Of a stretch of 29,370 nucleotides of DNA, positions 21,859 through 29,370 are shown in pieces (positions within the stretch are counted from its first letter, which is position 1; the number at the start of each line of letters is the position of its first letter). This DNA comes from CAYLUN01 sp964386865 (lineage in GTDB: Bacteria > Verrucomicrobiota > Kiritimatiellia > RFP12 > UBA1067). The notes under the pieces are model-generated. The model ran no database searches. It worked only from the letters and a program-made list of their open reading frames with translations, and had not been told where the DNA came from. The stretch is from contig CAYLUN010000070.1 in assembly GCA_964386865.1 (NCBI GenBank), positions 1-29,370 of the forward strand, read 5' to 3'. A program made the translations under genes and the position numbers.

Positions 21859-24621
21859 TTAGGGTTCCAGACCCAAAATCCGCACCGGCCCCATCAGCCC
21901 AGAGTCTCGCACAGGCCACTGCCGGGCGTCAAACCCCTTGTACTTAATATCGACGAAATTGATGTCCTGGAAAATCCGCCACGGCACCTGCCTCATGTCC
22001 AGGTCGCGGATGCGGTTTGCGCCGAGGTTCGTCACCTCGACCTCCAGCTCGTTCCGCCCCGCCGTCAGTCCGCGAGGCAGCAGCAAGCGGTATGGCGTCA
22101 GGATCGCGCTCCCCGCCTGCTCGCCGTTCAGCCGCACGCGGGCGCTGACCTCCACGCGCCCCAGATCCAGAATCACCGGTTGGCCCACGCACGCCGCCGG
22201 CGCGTCGAACGCCACCTTGTACACCGCCGTGCCGCCGAAGCGCACGGCCTCCGGATCGCCGCTCGACGTCCACGACGCCAAAGCCGCCGCCTCGTACGGC
22301 TTCGGCAGCTCCGGCCCGCCCGCCACGAACCGCACCTGCCAAGGCCCCGGCACCTCCAGCAGCGCCTGGCCCCGCCGCGCGAACAGGAACGGCATCCCGC
22401 TGACCGTCCGCTCGTCAAAGGTGCGCAGCAGCACGGACGCCGCCGGCTCCAGGAAGAGACGCACCTCCGTGCCCCCGCCCGCCGCCGCGCGCCGCTCGGC
22501 CAGCCCCGTAGTGCCGCTCATGGCGTCCAGCACCACCACGCTCGACGCCGGAACAGCCAGCCGCACCCAGCCGTCCAGCCTCTTCACGCCGTGGTTGACG
22601 AGCAGGTAGGTGTAGCCCTCCTCGTGGCGTCGGCGGATGAAGCGCACGCCCTCGGGCGCACCCTCCAGCTCGCGCCGCACGCCGCACAGCCTCAGCGCCT
22701 CGTCGCCACGACCGACGTACACCGCGCCTTTTCCAACGCCGGCCTTTGCGACACCCGAGACCTCCGTCGCCTGGGCCCGCACCTTGTCCCGCGCCGCCGC
22801 CAGCCGCGCCCGCTTCGCTGCCAGCCCGCCCCACCCCGGCGCGTCCTCCGGCATCTGTTCACAGAAAACCACCTTCGCGCCAGCCACGGCCATCAGCACA
22901 AGTTTCTCGCAGGTCTCCGGCGGCATCAGCCGCGACGACGGCACCATCAGCGCCTGGTAGGTCGCCCCCTCCGCCGTCACCAGCTTGCCGTCCGACACGT
23001 TGACGCGCTGCAGCAGCCGGTCCGACACGTAGTCGAACCCGACCCCCAGCCGCCACAGCGAGGCCGACGTCTTGCCGATCGGCTGGTTGGTCAGCCACGA
23101 CGGATCATGCACCGTCATCTGCCGCACGTACGGGCCTTCCGCATTCCAGAAGTCGTGAACCGGCCAGTAGAGCAGCACGTCGTTCGACGGCTTGCCGGAC
23201 TGCAGCACAGCCTGGGCCCGCGCGATGTACGCGTTGAGCAGCGGTGCGTCGTGCCAGATCGGATTGCGCGGGTTCATCTCAGTCGAGGCGTAAAAGAGCC
23301 AGCCCGGCCACGCCGCATCGTCTGCCGAGAAGCAGGTGCCGTGATAGAAGAGGTGGTTGATGCCGCTGACGAACATCAGGTCGGCCAGGCACTTGATCTC
23401 CTCCGGCGTCTCGTGGAAGTGCTCCGCCAGCCACGTGCCGAATTCGGCGGACGCCAGCCGCGAGCCTTTCACGTGCGCCACTGACGACGCCATCTTCGAA
23501 ACAAAGGGGTTGCGGTCCGCCTGCCCAAAGTCGGCGTCGTAGCGCGACACCAGCGGGTCGGCCCCGCCGTGCCCGAACATCTCCGTCTCGGGAATGTCTG
23601 CGAGCGCGTACAGGTCCAGAATGTTGGCGGGCGCGCCGTGCGCCTCGTTGCGCGTGAGGATGCCGCGCGCGCGACACCACGCCGTCCAGAGCGGGAACAC
23701 GTCCTCCGCCATCAGGTCGGAGAGCGTCTCGCGATAGTCGGCCCGCACGCGCGCCGCGCGGTCCGCACCGCCGAGGCCCGCGAACGCCGCGAGCTCATCC
23801 GTGAGCCTGTACCCGCGCTTGCGCTCGAAAGCGGCCAAGAACGCATCGCACCACGCCGCTCCGTAGTACTCGTAGGAGTCGTGGTACATCGCCCGCGGCT
23901 TCGGCCCTTTGCCGTCCGCCGGGAACGCTTTCGTGAACGGCTCCAGAAACTGCGCCATCGCCGCCGGGTCGAAGGGGTTGATCATGAGGCCTTTGCCGCC
24001 CGGCCCAGCTCGCTTGACCGCCTGGCCCTTCGCGCAGTCGGCCAGGAGCGCTACAACCTTCACGCCCGGCGCCGCCGGCTTCCAGTCGAGCATTCCCTTC
24101 TCGTCGACGCGCGGCAGGAGGTCTTCCGCCGCGCCGTCCGGGCTGACCGCCCGGAGCGCCTGTAGCGACGCGCGCCTGAATGCGTTCGTAAAAGCCTCGC
24201 CGACGCGCGCGTCGTAGACCTTGACGTCCAACCGCCAGCCGCCGCGCTCGGGCGAGACCTGCGGCCCGCCGAAGCACCAGCCCGAGCCCGTGGTCATGTC
24301 CACGCCCAGCCCGAGACTCTCCGCCGTCGCGACCGCGCAGGCGAACAGCTCCAGCCACTTCGGGCTGAGGTACTCGACGTACCGGCTCTCCGCCCCCTTG
24401 GCGCCATAAATCGGGACGATATGTACGCCGCCGAGCCCGCCTTCGGCGTAGCGCCGGAACTCGTTGCTGATGCTCTGCGGATCGACCGCTGACCCCGGCC
24501 ACCAGTTGTAGGCCCACGGCTTGCTCTCGCGCGTGATCTCCGGCCACCCGAGCGGCTCGGCAGCCGCCGCTGACAGCACCAACGCCCCTACCAGAAACGC
24601 ACTTCGGATCGCTCGACTCAT
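21859..24621 (-). CDS. Secreted glycoside hydrolase of the GH106 (alpha-L-rhamnosidase-like) family
   Basis: The ATG at 24621, with a GGAGG site 6 bases upstream, gives 920 residues starting with a Sec signal (FLVGALVLSAAAAEPLG). The longer frame upstream runs through repeats. GH106-like features include WWPGSAVDPQSISNEFRRYA, GGVHIVPIYG, VDMTTGSGWCFGGPQVSPE and the HDSYEYYGAAWCDAFLAAF segment, followed by C-terminal beta-sandwich domains (LDLGRVEVSARVRLNGEQAG, VEVTNLGANRIRDLDM). Members remove alpha-L-rhamnose from pectin or flavonoid glycans; substrate here is inferred from the family only. Catalytic glutamates were not assigned. It lies in a polysaccharide-degradation-like set and is followed by the PPIase. 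Confidence 0.82.
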   Translation of the reverse strand: MSRAIRSAFLVGALVLSAAAAEPLGWPEITRESKPWAYNWWPGSAVDPQSISNEFRRYAEGGLGGVHIVPIYGAKGAESRYVEYLSPKWLELFACAVATAESLGLGVDMTTGSGWCFGGPQVSPERGGWRLDVKVYDARVGEAFTNAFRRASLQALRAVSPDGAAEDLLPRVDEKGMLDWKPAAPGVKVVALLADCAKGQAVKRAGPGGKGLMINPFDPAAMAQFLEPFTKAFPADGKGPKPRAMYHDSYEYYGAAWCDAFLAAFERKRGYRLTDELAAFAGLGGADRAARVRADYRETLSDLMAEDVFPLWTAWCRARGILTRNEAHGAPANILDLYALADIPETEMFGHGGADPLVSRYDADFGQADRNPFVSKMASSVAHVKGSRLASAEFGTWLAEHFHETPEEIKCLADLMFVSGINHLFYHGTCFSADDAAWPGWLFYASTEMNPRNPIWHDAPLLNAYIARAQAVLQSGKPSNDVLLYWPVHDFWNAEGPYVRQMTVHDPSWLTNQPIGKTSASLWRLGVGFDYVSDRLLQRVNVSDGKLVTAEGATYQALMVPSSRLMPPETCEKLVLMAVAGAKVVFCEQMPEDAPGWGGLAAKRARLAAARDKVRAQATEVSGVAKAGVGKGAVYVGRGDEALRLCGVRRELEGAPEGVRFIRRRHEEGYTYLLVNHGVKRLDGWVRLAVPASSVVVLDAMSGTTGLAERRAAAGGGTEVRLFLEPAASVLLRTFDERTVSGMPFLFARRGQALLEVPGPWQVRFVAGGPELPKPYEAAALASWTSSGDPEAVRFGGTAVYKVAFDAPAACVGQPVILDLGRVEVSARVRLNGEQAGSAILTPYRLLLPRGLTAGRNELEVEVTNLGANRIRDLDMRQVPWRIFQDINFVDIKYKGFDARQWPVRDSGLMGPVRILGLEP

Positions 24622-24684
24622 AACGCCTCCAACGGACTCCCAAGACTCGATGCCTCCCGCGGCCAGAACCTCAAAGGCAGACCA

Positions 24685-24705
24685 CCAACCGCTGAACCGT
24701 GAACC
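24685..24705 (+). repeat. 21-bp AACCGCTGAACCG element (third locus)
   Basis: This copy is identical over 21 bases to 5209-5229 and to 11007-11027 read on the other strand. A degenerate half copy follows (24706-24720). It lies in the spacer between the enolase-superfamily gene and the GH106 start. Confidence 0.85.
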
Positions 24706-24727
24706 GCCCCAACCGCCTCCGAGCGCT

Positions 24728-26128
24728 CTACCCATGCGCCTCCGGGAACATCGCCTCGTAGTGCGGCAGCGGCGCGAAGATGCCGCCGCTCTTGGCGTAG
24801 TAGTCCGCGTCGAGGGTGAAGACGCCGCGCTCGGTCTTGGACCACGGCGCGTCGGGATACGGGTGGTAGCTGCGCATGGCCGCCCAGTTCTTGTAGTTCT
24901 GGTGGCCGTTGGTCTCGACGAGCCCCAGCCCTTCGAGCCCCGGGAACGAGCCCAGTCGCGCGGCCACGCACTTGTTCCACTCCACGAGGATCGGATTCAC
25001 CGTCAGGTCGGCGCAGAAACAGGGCACGCCCCGCTCGTGCGCGGCCTGCGCGATCTTCATGGTCATGCTCAGGGTCTTGGCGATCGCCTTGAGCGCGATG
25101 GCCCTGTAGCCCATCTCCATGCGGTTGACCGCGTCCCGGTCCGTGTGCGCACTCTCGTCCGCGGCGAGCCGCACAGGGATGTCGCGCACGTCGGCCTCAA
25201 CCTCCTCGTCAAACGGCTCCTCGATGAGCGCGACCTGTTCGAACGCGCCGACCTTCTTGATGTGGTCGATCAGGCGCAGCAGCGTCTCCTTCTTCTCGTA
25301 GCGTCCGTTCGCGTCGAAATAGTAGGGCAGCTTGCCGCTCTTCGTGTAGGGCGTGCGGCAGCCGTCGAGCGCGGCGTGGATGGCGCTCACCCGCGCCATG
25401 TCCTTCTCAAGCATCTCGGCCTGCGTGCCCTTCTGGCCGATCTTGATCTTCATGAAGAAGTAACCGTCCTGCACGGCCTGCTTGATCTCCTCGATCGGGA
25501 TCGCATAGGCCATCAGCGGGATCGACGCCGCTTTCGGATGGTGCTGCGACAGCGCGGGCTTGTAAGCGGCGGGGATCATCTCGTCGAACGTCGTGATGCC
25601 GTTTTCTTTAGCATAGAGCAGCCACGCCGCATTGTCCACGCCCACGAGCGCGTTCAGCGCGAAGGTCTGGCGCAGCTTCGGGTTGCCGGTGATCTGCTTG
25701 CCGTACGCGTAGACCTCTTTGAACAGCTCGTCGTTGAGCGCCACCGGGTCGGAGAACGTCCGGCCTTTCAAAATCTTCAGCGCGTGCGCGGTCATCGCGA
25801 ACATGAGCGCGTTGCCGCCCGCCTCCGTGTTGGCCGCAAAGACCTTCGCGTCGCTCCACAGCGTGCTGTGCGTGCAGACGCCGATGCCGCGCTTGCCGCC
25901 CGTGCTGCGGATCATGGCCGCGCTCTGCCAGACGTTGGTCAGGTAGCCGCCCTTGAAGCCGAAGGGCCGCAGCAGCGGCTCGCGCTCAAACTCGCAGCCC
26001 GTGTCCGCCACGGTGATCGGCTTGCCGGAGGCCTTTGCAGCACCCGCCGTGCCCGACGTCGCACACCCACCCGCCGCAGCGGCGCCCGCCACCAGCGCCG
26101 CCGTCTTCAGAAAATCACGTCGATTCAT
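24728..26128 (-). CDS. Exported enolase-superfamily (mandelate racemase/muconate lactonizing type) enzyme
   Basis: This 466-residue protein starts with a Tat signal (NRRDFLKTAALVAG) and a lipobox-like AAGGC (Cys22), so it is probably a Tat-exported lipoprotein. The enolase-superfamily barrel carries the KxK acid/base motif (FMKIKIG, Lys227/Lys229), metal ligands Asp272 (FDANGRY), Glu304 (LIEEPF) and Asp324 (AADES), and a second lysine in ALKAIAKT (Lys347). This residue set fits the MLE/mandelate-racemase subgroups (epimerases and sugar-acid dehydratases). Next to a rhamnosidase it could act on a sugar acid, but that is a guess. The stop lies 107 bases upstream of the GH106 start; the gap has repeats. 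It is preceded by a large palindrome (26142-26219). Confidence 0.85.
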   Translation of the reverse strand: MNRRDFLKTAALVAGAAAAGGCATSGTAGAAKASGKPITVADTGCEFEREPLLRPFGFKGGYLTNVWQSAAMIRSTGGKRGIGVCTHSTLWSDAKVFAANTEAGGNALMFAMTAHALKILKGRTFSDPVALNDELFKEVYAYGKQITGNPKLRQTFALNALVGVDNAAWLLYAKENGITTFDEMIPAAYKPALSQHHPKAASIPLMAYAIPIEEIKQAVQDGYFFMKIKIGQKGTQAEMLEKDMARVSAIHAALDGCRTPYTKSGKLPYYFDANGRYEKKETLLRLIDHIKKVGAFEQVALIEEPFDEEVEADVRDIPVRLAADESAHTDRDAVNRMEMGYRAIALKAIAKTLSMTMKIAQAAHERGVPCFCADLTVNPILVEWNKCVAARLGSFPGLEGLGLVETNGHQNYKNWAAMRSYHPYPDAPWSKTERGVFTLDADYYAKSGGIFAPLPHYEAMFPEAHG

Positions 26129-26141
26129 GGTTGCCTTTCTT

Positions 26142-26219
26142 GTCGAAGGAATCGCTGGAATCGAAAGATCCGACCGAATCGATTCTGTCGATTCTTTCGA
26201 TTTCCTCGCCTATTTCGAC
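26142..26219. repeat. 78-bp imperfect palindrome between the TIM-barrel and enolase-superfamily genes
   Basis: Centred between 26180 and 26181, the inner 22-bp arms (26159-26180 and 26181-26202) match at 19 of 22 positions and include the perfect ten-base centre GAATCGATTC; AATCGAAAG and CTTTCGATT mark their ends. The outer six bases (GTCGAA at 26142, TTCGAC at 26214) are also exactly symmetrical. It spans the 3' end of the TIM-barrel gene and the spacer before the ATG at 26128, so in mRNA it would form a strong intercistronic hairpin. It contains a 15-bp repeat shared with 1631-1645. Confidence 0.85.
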
Positions 26220-27166
26220 TCTGCCGTCAGCCCGTGCTTCGCATACTGCGCGGCGTAGAAGTCGCCGTCGCGCTTCATCTTGCGCAGCGCAATCGCCCGG
26301 CGCTCGGCTTCGGGCAACGCCTGCTCCTCTTTCGTAAACAGCTCCCACTCGCAGTGCACCGAGGCGGGGCCGCCGATCTTGAGGTCCTTGACCAGCTTGA
26401 AGTACCTGTCCCACGGCACCATGCCCTCGCCCGCGAACACGTTGTCAGGGATCCATTTGTCCTTGGGCTTGGCCCAGACGAAGTCCTTGAGGCAGGTGCT
26501 GCGGATGTAGGGCGCGATCAGCTTCAGCGCCACGCTCCACGAGCCGCCCGACTCCGCGACCGCGTGGCGCACGTCATACTGGCAGCCGACCCACTGCGGG
26601 TCGAGCCCCTTGAGCATGTAGTAGATGTCCCACACCGGGCCGCCGAACAGCCCGTCTCCCCACGCGTGGTGGTTCTGGTAGCAGCCCGTGATGCCGCACG
26701 CCTTGTTCAGCGCCTCCAGCCCCGCCATGGCCTTGTGATTCTTTTCGATCGAGCCCTCGACGCCCAGCGCCTCGTCGTAGCGCACGTAGCCCATGCGGTA
26801 GACCTTGACCCCGCACTGCGCGGCCGTCTTGAGCACGCGCTCCGCGAGAGGCTCGTCGGCCGCCGTGATCGCCGTGACCATCATCTCGACCTTGAGCCCC
26901 TGCTTGCGCGCGGCCTCGACCGCGCGCGGCAGATCCTCGCCGACCCGCTCGGGCTCCACATGCCCTTTGGGCCGAACCGAGAGGTCGATGCCGCCGAAGC
27001 CCGCCTGCGCCAGCGTCTCCGCCAGCGCGTCGTAGCCCAGCCACTGCAGCGGCTTCGAAAACGTGTGCAGACTGGCCTTTGCGGCCTCCTTCTGCGCCAG
27101 CGCTGTGCCCGCCAGCCCGCTCCCTGCCGCCAGCGCGGCCGTCTTCAGAAATTCGCGTCTTTTCAT
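26210..27166 (-). CDS. Tat-exported TIM-barrel sugar phosphate isomerase/epimerase-like protein
   Basis: This 318-residue protein starts with a Tat signal (KRREFLKTAALAAG, cleavage near ALAQ). The remainder matches the AP-endonuclease 2/xylose-isomerase-like TIM-barrel family: FGGIDLSVRP near the first strands, LKVEMMVTAI, NHHAWGDG with likely metal-binding histidines, QYDVRHA and SVHCEWEL near the end. Such exported proteins are common in PVC and Bacteroidetes genomes next to Gfo/Idh/MocA and glycoside hydrolase genes; they are presumed to isomerise or epimerise sugars. The reaction cannot be read from the sequence. It starts 6 bases after the stop of the PATR/LamG gene, so the two are co-transcribed. 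Confidence 0.85.
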   Translation of the reverse strand: MKRREFLKTAALAAGSGLAGTALAQKEAAKASLHTFSKPLQWLGYDALAETLAQAGFGGIDLSVRPKGHVEPERVGEDLPRAVEAARKQGLKVEMMVTAITAADEPLAERVLKTAAQCGVKVYRMGYVRYDEALGVEGSIEKNHKAMAGLEALNKACGITGCYQNHHAWGDGLFGGPVWDIYYMLKGLDPQWVGCQYDVRHAVAESGGSWSVALKLIAPYIRSTCLKDFVWAKPKDKWIPDNVFAGEGMVPWDRYFKLVKDLKIGGPASVHCEWELFTKEEQALPEAERRAIALRKMKRDGDFYAAQYAKHGLTAESK

Positions 27167-27172
27167 ATCGTT

Positions 27173-29370
27173 TTAGTAGATGCTGATCAGCGTTCCAAGT
27201 TGATGGATCAAAGTCACCTTGCCCGCGCCGGACGTGCGGTCGTACTGGACGCTCCACGACCGGGCGAGATTGGTGGACATAAACGAGCCGGTCAGATCGC
27301 CCGCGCAGGTGGCAATGACGTAGGAGATTCCCGACATCTGCGCCTGATCCGTAATTTGCAGAGCAAGCGCAGACACATCCAGGTTTGCCGCGACGCTCAG
27401 CAGGTCGCAGTCGCCGCTCGTGCGCGTGTCGATCAGCAGCGTGCCGCTCAGCGCGGGCGTGCTCGAAAGCGTCAGCGTGCCGACGGTGCCGACACCTCCC
27501 GGCGCCACCGTGCCGCTCACGGTCAGGCTGCCACCGACCACCGCGCCGCCTCCCGCGATCCCGGCCAGAGCCTGCGCCTGGCCGTTCAGGTCGAGTGTGG
27601 CACCCGCCGCCACCGTTACGGTGCCGCCCGCGGGCAGTCGGTTCGCGCCGCCCGACAGGCGCAGCGTGCCGCCGCCGACGAACGTGCTGCCAGAATACGT
27701 GTTTGCGCCGCTCAGCATGAGCGTGCCGCCGCCGACCTTGACCAGCGCGTTGGAGCCGGAGATCACGCCCGCAAAGAGCGTGCTGGTGTTGTCGTTGCCG
27801 ACCGTCAGCGTGGACCACGCAGCGCTGCCGTTGGCGACCGACCCTGCGCCGGAGAGCGAGCCGACCGCCTGGCTGATGCCGTTCAGGTCCAGCGCCGCGC
27901 TGTTGGAGACCACCAGCGCGGTCGCAGTCGGCAGCACGTTCGTGGGAACCGGCGCCGTAAGCCCTAGCCACTTGTAGCTCAGGTATTGCTCGACGGCCTG
28001 CCGGTCTGCGCCGCCCAAGAGCGAGTTGTACACCAGGATCTCTCCGATGTCGCCGCTATACGCGCGGCGGTTTGCAGCGTTGCCCCAATAGTCGCCGATG
28101 GCGGTCGCCCAGTTGCGCTGCGACATGCTGACGGCGGTCAGGAGGTGCGGGGTGCTTGCGGCAAAGGTGTTGCCCGCGACCCCGTTGATGTACATCTCGC
28201 CGCCCTGCGTGAAATCATTCTGGTCGCCCGTCAGCTGCCAGTTCGTCGCCGACTGGGCTCGGATGCCGGTGTCATTCGCCGCGTAGCCCCAGAGGCCGGC
28301 GAGGCCCATGTAGTCAGTCATCTTGTTGACGATGAAGACGGTCTGCGCCTGCACCGACTTGGCGGCGACCATGCGGTTCGTGACCCATCCGTTGAAGCGC
28401 ACGGCTGCGAGCCCGTTGATGGCGTTCGTCACGTAGACGGGCTGCAAATGCGCGAGGCTTTGCGTGAAGTTCGCGCCGGTCGCCGTCGAGTCCGCCCAGA
28501 CCGCGACATTCGAGCCGCTGAGGGTCAGCTTCGACGCGTCAGCCGCGTCGAGCCGGTACGAAAGCCCGTTGGTTGGTGCGGCGGTCTGCACGCCCTGCAG
28601 CTTGACCGTGCCGGCGTTGATGACCGTTGCGCCGCTGTAGGTGTTAAGCCCGCTCAGCGTGAGCGTGCCCGTGCCGGTCTTGCTCAGCGCCGTCGTGCCC
28701 GCGCCGTCGCGAATCGCCCCCCAGTACAGGCTGTTGGCGTTCCCCGCGCCGACGGTCACCGTGACCGCGCCGCCGACCGAGTTGCTGACCGTGCCGCCGC
28801 CGCCCAAGCGTCCGACGGACAGACTCTGGCCGCCGAGGTCCAGCGTGCCGCTGAGGCCCAGGGCGCTGCCGCCAAACGAGGCGTTTCCGATCACGAGGGT
28901 TCCGGCGTTGACGTCGGTCGCGCCTGAGTAACTGACCGCTCCGCTGAGGGTGAGCGTTCCGTTGCCGTTCTTAAGCACTCGGCCCGTGCCGCTGATGGGG
29001 TTGGTGACCGTCAGATTGCCCGTGTTACTGAAGACAAGCGTCGTGTTATTGATGACCGGCCCAGTGCCGAGCGTGCCGCTCGCGCCGATCTCCAGCGTGC
29101 CGCCGCTGACGCGGGTGGTGCCGCTGTACGTGTTGTTGCCGTTCAGAAGAATCTTGCCCCACGCCTGGCCGGGGCAGCCGATCTCGAGGCCGAAGAGGCC
29201 GTAAATGGAGCCGCTGATCGTGCCGGTCACCGTCGGGGTGGGCACGCCGACGCGCGCGTCATCCATCAGTTCGACCGGGCCAGACAGCGTGCTGTTCGCA
29301 TCGAAGCGAACCGCGCCGACGGGAGCGGCCTCGGCCGTGCCGACTCCCGCAAGGTGCAAGGCATTCGCCA
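27173..29370 (-). CDS. Autotransporter-associated beta-strand (PATR) repeat surface protein with LamG-like domain (5' partial)
   Basis: The frame is open to the right edge, so the N-terminus and signal peptide are missing; about 730 residues are seen. PATR repeats of the pattern GTLTLSG..TYSG.T.V..GTL are visible at ~69-96, 128-158, 225-255 and 538-569 counted from 29359. Between the third and fourth lies a ~200-residue LamG/concanavalin-like domain (YRLDAADASKL ... GDIGEILVYNSLLGGADRQAVEQYLSYKW). The C-terminus ends in LGTLISIY without a recognisable autotransporter barrel or PEP-CTERM signal. It is rich in Gly, Thr, Ser and Asn. A cell-surface or secreted adhesive/carbohydrate-binding role is inferred. 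It heads the transcript with the TIM-barrel, enolase and GH106 genes. Confidence 0.85.
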   Translation of the reverse strand, partial: ANALHLAGVGTAEAAPVGAVRFDANSTLSGPVELMDDARVGVPTPTVTGTISGSIYGLFGLEIGCPGQAWGKILLNGNNTYSGTTRVSGGTLEIGASGTLGTGPVINNTTLVFSNTGNLTVTNPISGTGRVLKNGNGTLTLSGAVSYSGATDVNAGTLVIGNASFGGSALGLSGTLDLGGQSLSVGRLGGGGTVSNSVGGAVTVTVGAGNANSLYWGAIRDGAGTTALSKTGTGTLTLSGLNTYSGATVINAGTVKLQGVQTAAPTNGLSYRLDAADASKLTLSGSNVAVWADSTATGANFTQSLAHLQPVYVTNAINGLAAVRFNGWVTNRMVAAKSVQAQTVFIVNKMTDYMGLAGLWGYAANDTGIRAQSATNWQLTGDQNDFTQGGEMYINGVAGNTFAASTPHLLTAVSMSQRNWATAIGDYWGNAANRRAYSGDIGEILVYNSLLGGADRQAVEQYLSYKWLGLTAPVPTNVLPTATALVVSNSAALDLNGISQAVGSLSGAGSVANGSAAWSTLTVGNDNTSTLFAGVISGSNALVKVGGGTLMLSGANTYSGSTFVGGGTLRLSGGANRLPAGGTVTVAAGATLDLNGQAQALAGIAGGGAVVGGSLTVSGTVAPGGVGTVGTLTLSSTPALSGTLLIDTRTSGDCDLLSVAANLDVSALALQITDQAQMSGISYVIATCAGDLTGSFMSTNLARSWSVQYDRTSGAGKVTLIHQLGTLISIY

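Noticed and set aside
24521..27967. 1148-residue plus-strand open frame
   Set aside because: It is antisense to the GH106, enolase and TIM-barrel genes and lacks any domain; length is due to GC-rich sequence.

Overview
This is a GC-rich, gene-dense chromosomal segment that looks like a member of the PVC superphylum (Kiritimatiellota, Lentisphaerota or Verrucomicrobiota). The pointers are a hydrazine-synthase-alpha-like heme protein, Tat-exported Gfo/Idh/MocA and TIM-barrel sugar enzymes, a GH106-type rhamnosidase, a giant PATR/LamG surface protein, a serine/threonine-kinase-like membrane protein and a zinc-ribbon protein next to a secretin. Anaerobic metabolism is suggested by a pyruvate-formate-lyase-activating enzyme and a fused siroheme decarboxylase. 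The phylum assignment is inference; no rRNA or tRNA gene was seen.

Layout. 1-3036 (+): the 3' end of a CxxCH heme protein, a CHAD protein and a Tat-exported oxidoreductase, closed by a strong bidirectional terminator. 3105-4132 (-): housekeeping operon rpoZ-smpB-tatA. 4283-5999 (+): a secreted esterase and pflA, separated by short repeats. 6036-9679 (-): an unusual three-gene operon, zinc-ribbon/PTS-EIIA fusion, secretin, HlyD-like lipoprotein adaptor. 9815-16619 (-): rpe, lepA, lepB, Tat-exported SOD, AhbA-AhbB fusion and pdxB in one direction. 16781-18881 (-): an XRE regulator, a LysM protein and a SPASM radical-SAM enzyme. 19089-21029 (+): a transmembrane protein-kinase homologue that lacks catalytic residues. 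21010-29370 (-): a polysaccharide-degradation-like set (PATR/LamG surface protein, TIM-barrel isomerase, enolase-superfamily enzyme, GH106 hydrolase) followed by a parvulin-type PPIase.

Themes. At least four proteins carry twin-arginine signals and a tatA gene is present, so Tat export is prominent. Several sigma70-like promoters with 17-bp spacers can be read directly. Two families of short intergenic repeats recur (a 21-bp element at three loci and a 15-bp element at two), plus one copy of a third REP-like element. The most promising candidates for something undescribed are the EIIA/zinc-ribbon-secretin-adaptor operon, the predicted pseudokinase and the XRE-LysM-SPASM operon. No IS element, CRISPR array or prophage gene was recognised, and no gap longer than 300 bases lacks a gene.
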